Assembly: GCA_964355075.1 (NCBI GenBank)
Contig: CAYHCF010000018.1
Location: forward strand, 1-64,000
Length of the DNA: 64,000 nt
Direction: 5' to 3'
Origin: B1 sp964355075
GTDB lineage: Bacteria; Bacteroidota; Bacteroidia; UKL13-3
The position numbers and the translations under genes were made by a program. The first letter of the stretch is position 1. Each line of letters starts with the position of its first letter. Positions 49,882-59,111 of the stretch are shown in pieces. The notes beneath the pieces were generated by a model. It saw nothing but the letters and a program-made list of their open reading frames with translations. It did not search any database and was not told where the DNA came from.

Positions 49882-51258
49882 CTATTTACTTTTCATCATT
49901 TTCTGAAAAGATTCTGTTTTCATAATTCTATAAATAGTGGACTTCCCGATATCTAATTTTTTTGCAACCATAATTACATTGTCATCATATCTTTCTAAGT
50001 AAACTTTAATTATCAGGTTCGTATAATCATCAAACGACATTTCATGCGATAAAATATTATTAATTGATTTTTCAGAATTGTAGGTGATGTCTTTGGCTTC
50101 AATCAGGCCATCATCGCACAAAACGCAGGCAAGTTCAACAATTGCCTTAAGTTCTCTGATATTACCCGGGTAATTATAATCCATTAACTTATGCTGAGCA
50201 TCATTGCTAAGTGAGATTTTGTCGGTTTTGTTTTCCTTGCAATATTCATCAACAAAATATTTGCCCAAATGAATAATGTCATTTCCTCTATCGCGTAAGG
50301 GCGGAAGATGAATGGGTAAACCCAGTAAGCGATAATACAAATCCTCTCTGAACCTTCCTTCCTGAACCTCCTGTGCCAGATTTTTATGTGTGGCAACAAT
50401 TATTCTTACATCAATGGGAATGGTTTGGTTGCTGCCTATTCGGGTAACTTCCCTCTCTTGTAAAACCCTTAATAGTTTTGCCTGAACGTTTAAATCCAAT
50501 TCTCCGATTTCGTCTAAAAAAATGGTTCCTTTGATGGCTTGTTCAAATTTCCCAATTCTTCTGGCATCAGCCCCGGTAAAAGCACCTTTCTCATGTCCGA
50601 ATAATTCACTTTCTATCAATTCTCTAGGAATGGCAGCAACGTTTACGGTAACAAAGGGGAAAGTCTTTCTATCACTGTTATAATGTATGGCTTTGGCTAC
50701 CAATTCTTTTCCTGTTCCGGTTTCTCCAGATATGGAAACAGTAATTTTACTTGTGGATGCTTTTTCAATCAATGAAAATGTCTTTTTGAGTAAATCGCTG
50801 TTTCCTAAAATTGTTTTACTGATATTGTATTTTTTGCCCAGATCAATACGCAATTCTTTAATTTCAGATTTTAGTCTTGTATTATAAAGTGCATTTTGGG
50901 CAGAATTTAACAAACGAGGTTTGGTGTCTTCATTTTTTATTAAATAATCAAAAACGCCAAGTTTCAAAAGTTCAATAGCCGTTCCCACATCATCCTGCCC
51001 CGAAATGATAATAATCTGAATGTTTTCGTCAAATTCCTTAATCTTCTTTATCAGTTCAGCCCCATTCATCCCCGGCATGCTGTAATCCACGGTGATTAAA
51101 TCAGGTTTTAAATACAAATTATTTAAACAGTCTTTCCCACTTTCATAGGTATGTACCTCATAGTCAGGGTTTAACTGAAGGGAGTAATTTAAGAAGTTGC
51201 GATACCAAGTGTCATCCTCAACAACAAAGATTTTAAAATGTGATTTTTCTGAAGCCAT
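49882..51258 (-). CDS. NtrC-family sigma-54-dependent response regulator
   Basis: A 458-residue activator: receiver (1 to about 120, phosphoacceptor Asp58 in TVDYSMPGMNG), AAA+ domain (about 155-390) with GETGTGKELVAKAI, the sigma-54 contact loop GAFTGA, and Walker B GTIFLDEIGELD, then a Fis-type helix-turn-helix (VAKKLDIGKSTIYRIMK). It probably controls adjacent surface-polysaccharide genes. No partner histidine kinase is seen in the window, and I found no intergenic -24/-12 promoter nearby. Confidence 0.94.
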   Translation of the reverse strand: MASEKSHFKIFVVEDDTWYRNFLNYSLQLNPDYEVHTYESGKDCLNNLYLKPDLITVDYSMPGMNGAELIKKIKEFDENIQIIIISGQDDVGTAIELLKLGVFDYLIKNEDTKPRLLNSAQNALYNTRLKSEIKELRIDLGKKYNISKTILGNSDLLKKTFSLIEKASTSKITVSISGETGTGKELVAKAIHYNSDRKTFPFVTVNVAAIPRELIESELFGHEKGAFTGADARRIGKFEQAIKGTIFLDEIGELDLNVQAKLLRVLQEREVTRIGSNQTIPIDVRIIVATHKNLAQEVQEGRFREDLYYRLLGLPIHLPPLRDRGNDIIHLGKYFVDEYCKENKTDKISLSNDAQHKLMDYNYPGNIRELKAIVELACVLCDDGLIEAKDITYNSEKSINNILSHEMSFDDYTNLIIKVYLERYDDNVIMVAKKLDIGKSTIYRIMKTESFQKMMKSK

Positions 51259-51321
51259 TTTTTAAAGGAGAAGCTCTACAAAAATGAACAAAAAGTTGCA
51301 AAATGGGAAATTTTCTTTTCA

Positions 51322-52263
51322 CTAAAGTAGGTTATTCGTGAAACTTTGCATAAAGTCTTGATAAGCAATGGCAATTCCTGTTCTCAAATCAATTTTTGGA
51401 CTCCATCCCAAAGTCTTTATTTTGGAAATGTCCATTAATTTCCGCATGGTTCCGTCCGGTTTGCTCGTATCAAATACAATTTGACCCTCAAATCCAATGA
51501 TTTCTTTTACTAATAAAGCCAGGTTATGAACCGATAAATCCTCTCCACTGCCAATATTTAAAAATTGTTTTTCATTATAGGTTTGCATCAGTAGAAATGC
51601 AGCATCTGCCAAATCATCCACAAAGAGAAATTCTCTCATGGGGTCACCACTTCCCCATACCTCAACAAACTCGGATTGATTGGTTTTGGCCACATGAAAT
51701 TTTCTGATTAGGGCAGGCAAAACATGTGAGTCTTGTGGGTGGTAATTATCGTTATAACCGTACAAATTTGTAGGCATAACAGAAATAAAATTGCATCCAT
51801 ATTGGTCGCGGTAGGCCTCACACATTTTTATTCCGGCTATTTTTGCAATCGCATAAGGTTCGTTGGTGGGTTCCAATAAACTGGTTAGCAGACTTTCCTC
51901 TTTTAAAGGCTGGGGTGCCATTTTGGGGTAGATACAGCTTGAACCAAAAAACATGAGTTTCTTTACTCCGTTTACATAGCTCTGATGAATAATATTGTTT
52001 TGCATCATCAGATTTTCATAAATAAACTGGCCTCTGAATGTATTGTTTGCAAGGATGCCTCCCACTTTGGCTGCGGCAAAAAACACATAATCCGGTTTCT
52101 CAGTTTTAAAAAAATCAGCTACAGATTGTTGATGGGTTAAATCCAACTCCTTCGATGATTTTCCGATCAGATGGATAAAGCCCTCTTTTTTTAGTTTTCG
52201 AAAGATGGCTGATCCAACCATACCCTTATAACCGGCAATAAATATTTTATCAGTTAAATTCAT
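51322..52263 (-). CDS. fcl: GDP-L-fucose synthase
   Basis: A 313-residue NAD(P)-dependent epimerase/reductase. N-terminal glycine motif GYKGMVGSAI, SSCIYP, catalytic YAIAK in NEPYAIAKIAGIKMCEAY, and the DSHVLPALIRKFHVAK and WGSGDPMREFLFVDDLADA segments specific for GDP-fucose synthase. It converts GDP-4-keto-6-deoxymannose to GDP-L-fucose for surface glycans; gmd is not in the window. Confidence 0.95.
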   Translation of the reverse strand: MNLTDKIFIAGYKGMVGSAIFRKLKKEGFIHLIGKSSKELDLTHQQSVADFFKTEKPDYVFFAAAKVGGILANNTFRGQFIYENLMMQNNIIHQSYVNGVKKLMFFGSSCIYPKMAPQPLKEESLLTSLLEPTNEPYAIAKIAGIKMCEAYRDQYGCNFISVMPTNLYGYNDNYHPQDSHVLPALIRKFHVAKTNQSEFVEVWGSGDPMREFLFVDDLADAAFLLMQTYNEKQFLNIGSGEDLSVHNLALLVKEIIGFEGQIVFDTSKPDGTMRKLMDISKIKTLGWSPKIDLRTGIAIAYQDFMQSFTNNLL

Positions 52264-52327
52264 GTAATAGCGTTCAGTAAAAGCAACGCAATAATAAGAA
52301 AAGCACTATAAATATTGAGGCACATTA

Positions 52328-53071
52328 TTATTTCCTCTGTAATTTCTTTTTGTAAATCGTTACCATTTCATTTTTTGTATGTTCGGTAAATTTTGAATTA
52401 TAGATCATTTTATATTCACTTCCCATCTCAATCGAATCGTACAGCTTTACCTTGATGGTGCGCGTATGAAAAATGGCTATCAATTCCTTTTTATAAAAAA
52501 TCATCAATATCCGTGGTTTTAAGTTTTGTCTCACAAAATCGGGCTCATTAATTGAAAAAGAGACATACTTGTTATCTTCTATCCATTTGCTGAAATTATA
52601 CTTCAACAAAAAGAGTTCAAAATACTCAAGTCTCGCATTTGGAGTGGCTTTTAGCAATAAATTACTTAAGTCATTTTCGGGAATGAAATCGTTGTCTATG
52701 CTTGCATTTTCAAGAAAACCGGAAATCTGAATATGGGTCATGGAATCACGTTCCTCAAGTAATTTCATTGGGTTAAACGATTGAAGTACTTTACCGATGG
52801 GTTTCAACTTTTCATTATATATTTTTGTTTTGATATTGAGCCTGATTCCATCATATAAAGACCGGGTCCGAACCCAGGCATCTATCCAGATATGTTGGTA
52901 GCTTTTCCCGTAAGGAATTGAATAAAAATCAACTCCGGCGGCTAATTCCAATACCTCATTTCCATCTAATTCTTCCTTCATATTACAAATTCCGGCACTG
53001 CGCTCGGCAAATAAAAAATTGACCTGAACACTCAACAGAAAAAACAGAAAGAAGATCTTATTTTTTCTCAA
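52328..53071 (-). CDS. Secreted hypothetical protein, probable TTG start
   Basis: I place the start at a TTG at 53071, which gives a 247-residue protein beginning with an excellent signal peptide (RKNKIFFLFFLLSVQVNFLFAE). The longer ORF from ATG 53173 runs inside the DedA gene and starts with DedA-frame-shadow residues. The chosen start overlaps the DedA stop by 14 bp. The mature protein is beta-rich with GKSYQHIWIDAWVRTRS and a DSIEMGSEYKMIY block; no family recognised. Confidence 0.65.
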   Translation of the reverse strand: MRKNKIFFLFFLLSVQVNFLFAERSAGICNMKEELDGNEVLELAAGVDFYSIPYGKSYQHIWIDAWVRTRSLYDGIRLNIKTKIYNEKLKPIGKVLQSFNPMKLLEERDSMTHIQISGFLENASIDNDFIPENDLSNLLLKATPNARLEYFELFLLKYNFSKWIEDNKYVSFSINEPDFVRQNLKPRILMIFYKKELIAIFHTRTIKVKLYDSIEMGSEYKMIYNSKFTEHTKNEMVTIYKKKLQRK

Positions 53072-53711
53072 ACCGATGCTTAATAAATTGATAAAGGATG
53101 GGTAATAAGGAAAGAACAATAATACCCATGACCACTTTTTCGAAATTTTTCTGAACCCATTCAATATTTCCAAGAAAGTACCCTGCTGAGGTGATACTGC
53201 CTACCCACAGGATGGCTCCGATGATGCAATAAGTAATGTACCGTCCATATTTCATGCTTCCAACACCCGCCACAAAGGGAGCAAATGTTCTTACAATAGG
53301 CACAAAACGCGCGATTATGATGGCTACCGAACCATGTTTTTCGTAAAATTGTTCTGTTTTAAATATGTATTCCTCTTTTATGGTGAAAAGGCCGAAAAGC
53401 TTGGCCCCTTTCCCCTTTTTTGCTAAAAACCTTCCAATAAAATAGTTTGTATTATCGCCAAGCAATGCTGCCATGATGAGCAAGAGAATAATAACAAAAA
53501 CATTTAGGTTGGTATTTACATTACCGGCCAAAACTCCAGCGGTAAAGAGCAAAGAATCGCCCGGAAGAAGCGGCAAAACGACCAGGCCCGTTTCACAAAA
53601 AATAATCAAAAAAAGCAGTCCGTAAATCCATAATCCGTGGTTAGCGACAAATGTTTCCAGATAACCTTTTGTATCCGTAAGCAAAGCCTTAATAATTTCT
53701 AATAATTCCAT
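53058..53711 (-). CDS. DedA-family membrane protein
   Basis: A 217-residue inner-membrane protein of the DedA superfamily. ETGLVVLPLLPGDSLLFTAGVLAG, GDNTNYFIGRFLAKKG, FYEKHGSVAIIIARFVPIVRTFAPFVAGVGSM and the ending helix pattern are typical. DedA proteins move lipids, including undecaprenyl phosphate recycling, or affect membrane potential. It overlaps the downstream secreted-protein gene by 14 bp. Confidence 0.92.
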   Translation of the reverse strand: MELLEIIKALLTDTKGYLETFVANHGLWIYGLLFLIIFCETGLVVLPLLPGDSLLFTAGVLAGNVNTNLNVFVIILLLIMAALLGDNTNYFIGRFLAKKGKGAKLFGLFTIKEEYIFKTEQFYEKHGSVAIIIARFVPIVRTFAPFVAGVGSMKYGRYITYCIIGAILWVGSITSAGYFLGNIEWVQKNFEKVVMGIIVLSLLPILYQFIKHRFEKK

Positions 53712-53759
53712 TCGTTTGTTTAAAGTTGCGCAAGTTTAAGGATATTCCATTGGTTTTTA

Positions 53760-53767
53760 TAATTTTG
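53760..53767 (+). promoter_or_regulatory. Putative -7 promoter element of the small lipoprotein-glycosyltransferase operon
   Basis: TAATTTTG matches TAnnTTTG exactly, 5-12 bp before the ATG at 53772, giving an almost leaderless transcript. Confidence 0.4.
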
Positions 53768-53771
53768 TGTC

Positions 53772-53897
53772 ATGCTAAAAAAAGCGGGTAAATTTTTTGT
53801 GCCGATATTAATCGCCTTGTTTTTAATTTCATTCACTGCCTGCAGTACCCATAAAGGAATTGCCAGAGATAAAAAATGCAATTGCCCAAAATTCTGA
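53772..53897 (+). CDS. 41-residue lipoprotein, unannotated small gene
   Basis: A short ORF from ATG 53772 to TGA 53895-53897: lysine-containing N-terminus, a hydrophobic stretch (FFVPILIALFLISFTA) and a lipobox-like FTACS with acylation candidate Cys24. The mature end is short and basic with a CNCPKF ending. The stop overlaps the start of the glycosyltransferase gene as TGATG, indicating translational coupling. A -7 element lies directly upstream. Small lipoproteins with a C-x-C-P ending occur in Bacteroidota, but I know of no function. Confidence 0.7.
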   Translation: MLKKAGKFFVPILIALFLISFTACSTHKGIARDKKCNCPKF

Positions 53898-54721
53898 TGA
53901 ATTCCAGGCCACTCATTAGTATCATTACGGTTTGTTATCATGCTGAATCCTTATTGGCTCAAACCCTGCAATCTGCAGTAGATCAAACCTTTCAGGATTT
54001 TGAATTGCTAATTGTGGATGGAGGTTCAACAGACAATACGGTTGCTATTGCCAGGAAATTTCAAAGCCATATCGGTACCTTAATTTCGGAACCCGATAAG
54101 GGGATCTATGATGCCATGAATAAAGGAGTTTTAGCTGCAAAAGGGGATTGGCTATACTTCCTGAATGCGGGAGATTCTTTTTTTAATAATCATGTTCTGG
54201 CCGATCTGTTCGCAGATCAGAAACAGGAAGAAGTTGATTTTATCTATGCAAAGGTTCAAACCCAAAACGAACCCACCGGCATCAATTACCTGAATGGGAA
54301 ACCGGTGAAATTCAGTGATTTTTACTCACATTATCCCATATGCCATCAGGCTACCTTTGTGCGCAAGCGCCTTTTTGATCAAATTGGCTATTTCGATCTG
54401 AAATATCCTTTGGTTGCTGATAGTGAATGGTTTATCAGAATCTTTAAAAATCGGGGATTGCATACCCAATTTATGGATCGGGTTATCGCCTATTACGATA
54501 TCCAGGGAGCAACCTATCATAAAAGAATGAAAGGGTATAGCGAGTATATCCGGGTTGGGTTCAAACATTTCCCCATTTCGATTGCCATCCTAAATGCTTT
54601 ATTGTATCCCGTAATTTGGTTAAAAGTGAAAATTATCCGAACTTTTCAAAATAAATCCTGGTTCAAAAAGTACCGGGGACTGAAGTTTAAGAACAAATTG
54701 GCTCATGAAAAAGACCATTAG
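53897..54721 (+). CDS. Family 2 glycosyltransferase
   Basis: A 274-residue GT2 enzyme with start at 53897 in the TGATG overlap with the small lipoprotein gene (an upstream ATG at 53876 in the lipoprotein frame region is less likely). PLISIITVCYHAE, the DGGSTDNT sugar-nucleotide loop, EPDKGIYDAMNKGV and the LNAGDSFF divalent-metal strand are clear. A W-E-P-like GEWF segment is seen as DSEWFIRIF. It probably adds a sugar to the surface polysaccharide made by nearby genes. Confidence 0.93.
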   Translation: MNSRPLISIITVCYHAESLLAQTLQSAVDQTFQDFELLIVDGGSTDNTVAIARKFQSHIGTLISEPDKGIYDAMNKGVLAAKGDWLYFLNAGDSFFNNHVLADLFADQKQEEVDFIYAKVQTQNEPTGINYLNGKPVKFSDFYSHYPICHQATFVRKRLFDQIGYFDLKYPLVADSEWFIRIFKNRGLHTQFMDRVIAYYDIQGATYHKRMKGYSEYIRVGFKHFPISIAILNALLYPVIWLKVKIIRTFQNKSWFKKYRGLKFKNKLAHEKDH

Positions 54722-55556
54722 TTGTTTACTGATATTGTTTATGATCTCTTTGTTTGCCTGCAAAAAGGAAACCCCAACACAGGGCGTTTATTCCGAATTG
54801 CCTTATAAAACCAGTTTTAGCGGACGGAAGTTATTATCACAAATTGATTCCTTTTATACAAATGCAAGAATAACTTATGGGTGGGGGTGGAATGATACTT
54901 CCATTATAACTTATGGTCAATCTTTTTTTTATGAATATGATAATTTTAATAGAATAATTAGTATTTACAAAATTGAGGATGGAATGAAATACAATTATAT
55001 TACCTATAATTTTATAGGTGATTCATTGATTATCAGAGATACTAGCCAAGAATTTACCAAATACTGTAAACTAAATTGCAATGGGTTTATTTCCGATGTT
55101 GTTCAGAAATATAGTTGGTATGGAGGGCCCAATTCTATTTATACTTACATATATGATACATTTGGCTACAATACTGCAGTTGTGTATGGCTCAAATGGAA
55201 CAGGATGGGGCAAAGAGTATAAGTATTTTGCCGGGAATAAAATTATGGCATACGAGGTTCATTACCAAAATGGCAAAAGGGTTTCAATAGATTCAAGAGA
55301 AACGGATGCTTATGATTATTATCCATCCTTACCCAACAATTATGGCAGATTTATGGAATGGCTAAACAGGGATGGAATGGCAAATTCCTGTATGATAAAT
55401 AATATGGTTTGTGAAAAATATAGTAATAATGATGATCCCACTCATTACTCCTATTTTTATGAAATGGATGCCCTCGGTTACCCTACAAAAAAAATTGAAG
55501 TATTTAATTACAGAGATTATTATCATAAATACACTACTTCTTTTACCTGGGAATAA
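54705..55556 (+). CDS. Secreted lipoprotein, hypothetical
   Basis: A 283-residue lipoprotein with lipobox SLFACKK (acylated Cys19). The mature part has YD-repeat-like aromatic blocks (FYEYDNFNRIISIY, YFYEMDALGYPTKKIEVFNYRDYY), which resemble Bacteroidota repeat lipoproteins such as the DUF4595 type. It overlaps the glycosyltransferase end by 17 bp, so it is part of the same operon. Function unknown. Confidence 0.75.
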   Translation: MKKTISCLLILFMISLFACKKETPTQGVYSELPYKTSFSGRKLLSQIDSFYTNARITYGWGWNDTSIITYGQSFFYEYDNFNRIISIYKIEDGMKYNYITYNFIGDSLIIRDTSQEFTKYCKLNCNGFISDVVQKYSWYGGPNSIYTYIYDTFGYNTAVVYGSNGTGWGKEYKYFAGNKIMAYEVHYQNGKRVSIDSRETDAYDYYPSLPNNYGRFMEWLNRDGMANSCMINNMVCEKYSNNDDPTHYSYFYEMDALGYPTKKIEVFNYRDYYHKYTTSFTWE

Positions 55557-55564
55557 TTATAAAA

Positions 55565-56662
55565 ATGAAGATATCCGATTTAACCCAATACCTTGAACAA
55601 CTTGCCCCGCTTGCCTTACAGGAAAGTTACGACAATAGCGGTTTGATTGTGGGTTCGCCCGAAACCGAAATTACCCGGGCACTGATTACCCTCGATTGTA
55701 CAGAAGAAATTATACAGGAAGCCATTGAAAATGGATGTAACCTGATTATCGCGCATCATCCGGTCATTTTTAGCGGCATCAAGAAATTGAATGGAAAGAA
55801 TTATGTTGAACGTACTGTTATTAAAGCCATTCAAAACCAGATTGCTATATATGCCATTCATACCAATTTGGACAATGTTGCAGGTGGCGTAAACCATAAA
55901 ATTGCCCAAATAATTGGGTTGGAAAATTGCCGGATTCTGGACCCGAAAAGTGAGAATCTGCTAAAATTGGTAACCTATGTTCCAAAAGATAGTATAGATG
56001 TGGTTCAAAATGCGCTTTTTGAAGCCGGAGCCGGGAATATTGGCAATTATAGTGAGTGTAGTTTTAAAGTATTGGGCGAAGGTACTTTTAAGCCGGGTTT
56101 GAACACCAATCCTTTTGTTGGGAAAAAGCTGGAAAGGCATAGTGAAGAAGAATATAAACTTGAAACGGTTTTCCCTTTCTGGTTGAAAGGTAAGATTTTG
56201 AAATCTTTGTTTGAATTTCACCCGTACGAAGAGGTTGCCTACGATCTCTATGTATTAAATAACCAGAATTTGCAAACAGGGTCGGGATTAATTGGAGATT
56301 TACCCACGGGGCTCAAATCTGAGGAGTTTCTTGCCATGTTGAAAGAAAAGCTGGAATTAAAAGTTATTCGATATACGCCATTTGAAAACAGGGAAATCAA
56401 ATCGGTTGCCATATGCGGCGGTGCAGGTAGTTTTTTGTTAGAAAATGCAATCCATTCTGGTGCTCAGGCATTTATTAGCTCTGATTTTAAATACCATGAG
56501 TTTTTTAATGCTGAAAACAAGTTGATTATCGCCGATATTGGTCATTATGAAAGCGAAAAATTTACGAAATCACTATTATATGAGTTAATTTTGAAAAAAT
56601 TTCCTACCTTTGCACTCCTTTTATCTAAATTGAATACAAACCCGGTAAACTACTATATGTAA
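55565..56662 (+). CDS. Nif3-like dinuclear metal-centre protein (YqfO type)
   Basis: A 365-residue Nif3 protein with the long form containing a PII/CutA-like inserted domain (about residues 135-235, KLVTYVPKDSIDVVQNALFEAGAGNIG with HPYEEVAYDLY). Metal ligands include IIAHHPVIFSG, HTNLDNV and IADIGHYESEKFT. Often described as GTP cyclohydrolase I type 2, but that role is doubtful and the cellular function is unsettled. It stands 8 bp after the lipoprotein and 1 bp before the zinc-ribbon gene. Confidence 0.9.
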   Translation: MKISDLTQYLEQLAPLALQESYDNSGLIVGSPETEITRALITLDCTEEIIQEAIENGCNLIIAHHPVIFSGIKKLNGKNYVERTVIKAIQNQIAIYAIHTNLDNVAGGVNHKIAQIIGLENCRILDPKSENLLKLVTYVPKDSIDVVQNALFEAGAGNIGNYSECSFKVLGEGTFKPGLNTNPFVGKKLERHSEEEYKLETVFPFWLKGKILKSLFEFHPYEEVAYDLYVLNNQNLQTGSGLIGDLPTGLKSEEFLAMLKEKLELKVIRYTPFENREIKSVAICGGAGSFLLENAIHSGAQAFISSDFKYHEFFNAENKLIIADIGHYESEKFTKSLLYELILKKFPTFALLLSKLNTNPVNYYM

Positions 56663-56663
56663 T

Positions 56664-57431
56664 ATGGCAGGATCTACAGACAGCAGCATTGAACAAAAAT
56701 TAAGAGCCCTTTACAAGCTTCAACTCATTGATTCAAAAATAGACAAACTTACGGCAATTAGAGGTGAATTGCCAATGGAAGTATTTGATCTTGAGGATGA
56801 TATAATCGGATATGAAACCAGATTATCCAATCTCCAGGAAGAGGTTAAAAAAATGGAGGAGTCTATTTCTTTGAATAAGATTAAAATTGCCGATGCGAAA
56901 GCTTTGGCCAAGAAATATGAGAAACAGCTGGATAATGTAAAAAACAACAGGGAATTCGATGCATTGAATAAAGAAATTGAAATTCAGGGTTTAGAGCAAC
57001 AATCCATTGACAAAAAAATTAAAACTACTCAATTTGATATTGCACAAAAGAAAACTAACATCGAAGTTTTAAAAACAGATTTGGAAGGAAGAAAACTGGA
57101 TCTAAACACAAAAAAAGGCGAATTGGATACCATTATTGCGGAAACTAAAAAAGAGGAAGATTTTTTATTGAAAATCAGGGGAAGTGCCGTAAAAGTTGCT
57201 GACGATCGTTTGGTTCATTCCTATGATAAAATTCGTAAAAGTGTAAAAAATGGAATTGGGGTTGCAACCATTGAAAGAGATAGCTGTAGTGGTTGTTTTG
57301 CCGGAATTCCACCACAACGTCAGAGTGATATTAAGCAACGTAAAAAAATTATTGTTTGCGAAAATTGTGGTCGGGTGTTAACCGATTCTTTGCTCTCGGA
57401 TGAGGTGATAGCAGAAATCAATCTGAAATAA
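56664..57431 (+). CDS. Coiled-coil protein with C4-type zinc ribbon
   Basis: A 255-residue protein: N-terminal about 180 residues form a long coiled coil rich in Lys, Glu and Leu, and the C-terminus has a C4 zinc ribbon (DSCSGCFAGIPPQ then IVCENCGRVLTD). This combination is a widespread conserved family near nif3; it is thought to bind nucleic acid, but the role is not settled. Terminator at 57446-57482 follows directly. Confidence 0.88.
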   Translation: MAGSTDSSIEQKLRALYKLQLIDSKIDKLTAIRGELPMEVFDLEDDIIGYETRLSNLQEEVKKMEESISLNKIKIADAKALAKKYEKQLDNVKNNREFDALNKEIEIQGLEQQSIDKKIKTTQFDIAQKKTNIEVLKTDLEGRKLDLNTKKGELDTIIAETKKEEDFLLKIRGSAVKVADDRLVHSYDKIRKSVKNGIGVATIERDSCSGCFAGIPPQRQSDIKQRKKIIVCENCGRVLTDSLLSDEVIAEINLK

Positions 57432-57445
57432 TTAAGAATATTTTC

Positions 57446-57482
57446 AAAGCCGTCTCATTTTTATAGGAGGCGGCTTTTTTTT
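57446..57482 (+). terminator. Rho-independent terminator
   Basis: An 11-bp stem (AAAGCCGTCTC pairing with GAGGCGGCTTT, one G-U) is followed by a T-tract, 15 bp after the zinc-ribbon gene. Confidence 0.88.
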
Positions 57483-57567
57483 GTCTCTAAATTATCCTTA
57501 ATTGTAAGCGGTTCGATAATTTTTTATCCATCTGACGATCTGTTTTCTTAAAAATAAATTGGGTTCT

Positions 57568-59067
57568 ATGTTTTATTGCAAGCGCATCATTTTAAATAGA
57601 TTTCTTATATTTTTGGGTACATTTTTTATCCTGAACGCATGCAGAGGAGTTACTTTTACCTATACCCCTTTGTTAAATGAAGCACAAACACATCTTGTAT
57701 CCCTACAATTAAAAAAGGCACGGATTGATATTTCAGCCGAACAAAAGGCAAATCCCAATAATATTGCTGCCGATTACTTAATGGGTTATGTTGAGTTTTA
57801 CGACCTGATGATTCATCAAAAGAAAGAGGACTTCGGAAAATATGAAATACTAAACAACCAACTTTTTGACAGGATAAAATTATTGCCAGAAAATGAAGCG
57901 GCAAAATTATCCTTGTTAGCAAGCGCTCATATTCAGAACGCTTTGGTAAAAGTGCTTTTCAACGAAAATCTTTCAGCGGCCTTTGAGTTCAGGACCGCTT
58001 ATCAGTACCTGTTAGAAAATAATAAGAAATTCCCGGGCTTTTTAGGCAATCAAAAGGATTTAGGTGCGCTGCAGGCTTTAATGGGAACTTTTCCTGACCA
58101 TTATAAATGGATAGCCGGTTTAGTTGGACTGTCAGGAAGTTTTGAGGAGGGTACCTCTAAATTACTAAATTACATATTGCATGCATCCAATGAACCTATA
58201 ATTGAACAACAACAGGCAGCTATTTTTTATGCACTGATCCAATTTAATTTTGGTTCTGACAAACAAATAGCATGGAATTTTTATCAAAAATATTCTGGAG
58301 ATTACCGTTCTAATCTGATGCAAAATTATATCAGGGCTTTTTTGGCTGGAAAATGTGGCCATAACGATGAAGCCATTGCCGTTCTTTATTCAAAACCTAA
58401 TTCAGCCGATTATGAATGGATTCCCTATCTCGATTATTTGATGGGCGTATGCCTGTTAAATAATTTGGATTTAGGTGCTGCTATCTGGTTTAAAAAATAT
58501 GCTGCATTTAATCAAACAAAGGGTTCATTAAGAGAGACCTATCAACGTTTGTCGTGGTGCTCACTCCTGCAAAATGACTCTGCACGATTTAGGATTTACC
58601 ATAACCTGATGATTAAAAATTCAAAAAACACACATGGTGAAGTGACACTCGTTGAGGAAGATTTGAGTAGAGGCATCCTGCCGAATACTTCGTTAATTAA
58701 AGCAAGATTGCTATTTGATGGAGGATACTATCAGAGAGCAGAGGCTCAGATTATGGTTTTGAATGCGTTCAAATTAGCGGGCAATTTTCAAAAGATTGAA
58801 TATTATTACAGGCTGGCCAGGATTGCCCATGAACAAAAAAATTACAGCAAGGCCATTTTAAATTATGATAAAACCATTGACATGGCAAAAGACGTACAAA
58901 CTTATATGGCTCCTAATTCCTGTTTACAACTTGGATTAATCTATCAAAAATTGAATTATAAGCAAAATGCTAAAACTTACTTAAATAGCGTATTTGATTA
59001 TGGAAATTATGAATATAAAAGTAGTATAGAACAAAAAGCAAAGGCAGCTTTAACTCAGCTCAAATAG
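57568..59067 (+). CDS. Tetratricopeptide-repeat lipoprotein-like protein
   Basis: A 499-residue protein starting at ATG 57568 (a TTG at 57559 is in frame). It has a lipobox-like ILNACRG after a hydrophobic segment (Cys24), then helical repeats throughout. Recognisable TPR-like pairs near the C-terminus include KIEYYYRLARIAHEQKNYSKAILNYDKTI and SCLQLGLIYQKLNYKQNAKTYLNSVF. A general scaffold role is likely; no specific function assigned. Confidence 0.8.
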   Translation: MFYCKRIILNRFLIFLGTFFILNACRGVTFTYTPLLNEAQTHLVSLQLKKARIDISAEQKANPNNIAADYLMGYVEFYDLMIHQKKEDFGKYEILNNQLFDRIKLLPENEAAKLSLLASAHIQNALVKVLFNENLSAAFEFRTAYQYLLENNKKFPGFLGNQKDLGALQALMGTFPDHYKWIAGLVGLSGSFEEGTSKLLNYILHASNEPIIEQQQAAIFYALIQFNFGSDKQIAWNFYQKYSGDYRSNLMQNYIRAFLAGKCGHNDEAIAVLYSKPNSADYEWIPYLDYLMGVCLLNNLDLGAAIWFKKYAAFNQTKGSLRETYQRLSWCSLLQNDSARFRIYHNLMIKNSKNTHGEVTLVEEDLSRGILPNTSLIKARLLFDGGYYQRAEAQIMVLNAFKLAGNFQKIEYYYRLARIAHEQKNYSKAILNYDKTIDMAKDVQTYMAPNSCLQLGLIYQKLNYKQNAKTYLNSVFDYGNYEYKSSIEQKAKAALTQLK

Positions 59068-59092
59068 AAACAGGTTTTCAGAAAAATTGCGT

Positions 59093-59100
59093 TATTTTTG
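59093..59100 (+). promoter_or_regulatory. Putative -7 promoter element of lysS
   Basis: TATTTTTG matches TAnnTTTG, 12-19 bp upstream of the lysS ATG. Confidence 0.5.
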
Positions 59101-59111
59101 CAGAAATAATT

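Noticed and set aside
48118..51321. Sigma-54 promoter close to the NtrC-like regulator
   Set aside because: TGGCAC words were found only inside coding sequence, and none has the right spacing to a TGC element in a spacer.
53072..53173. ATG start at 53173 for the secreted protein at 52328
   Set aside because: It would run about 100 bp inside the DedA gene and bury the signal peptide; the TTG at 53071 gives a normal signal sequence.
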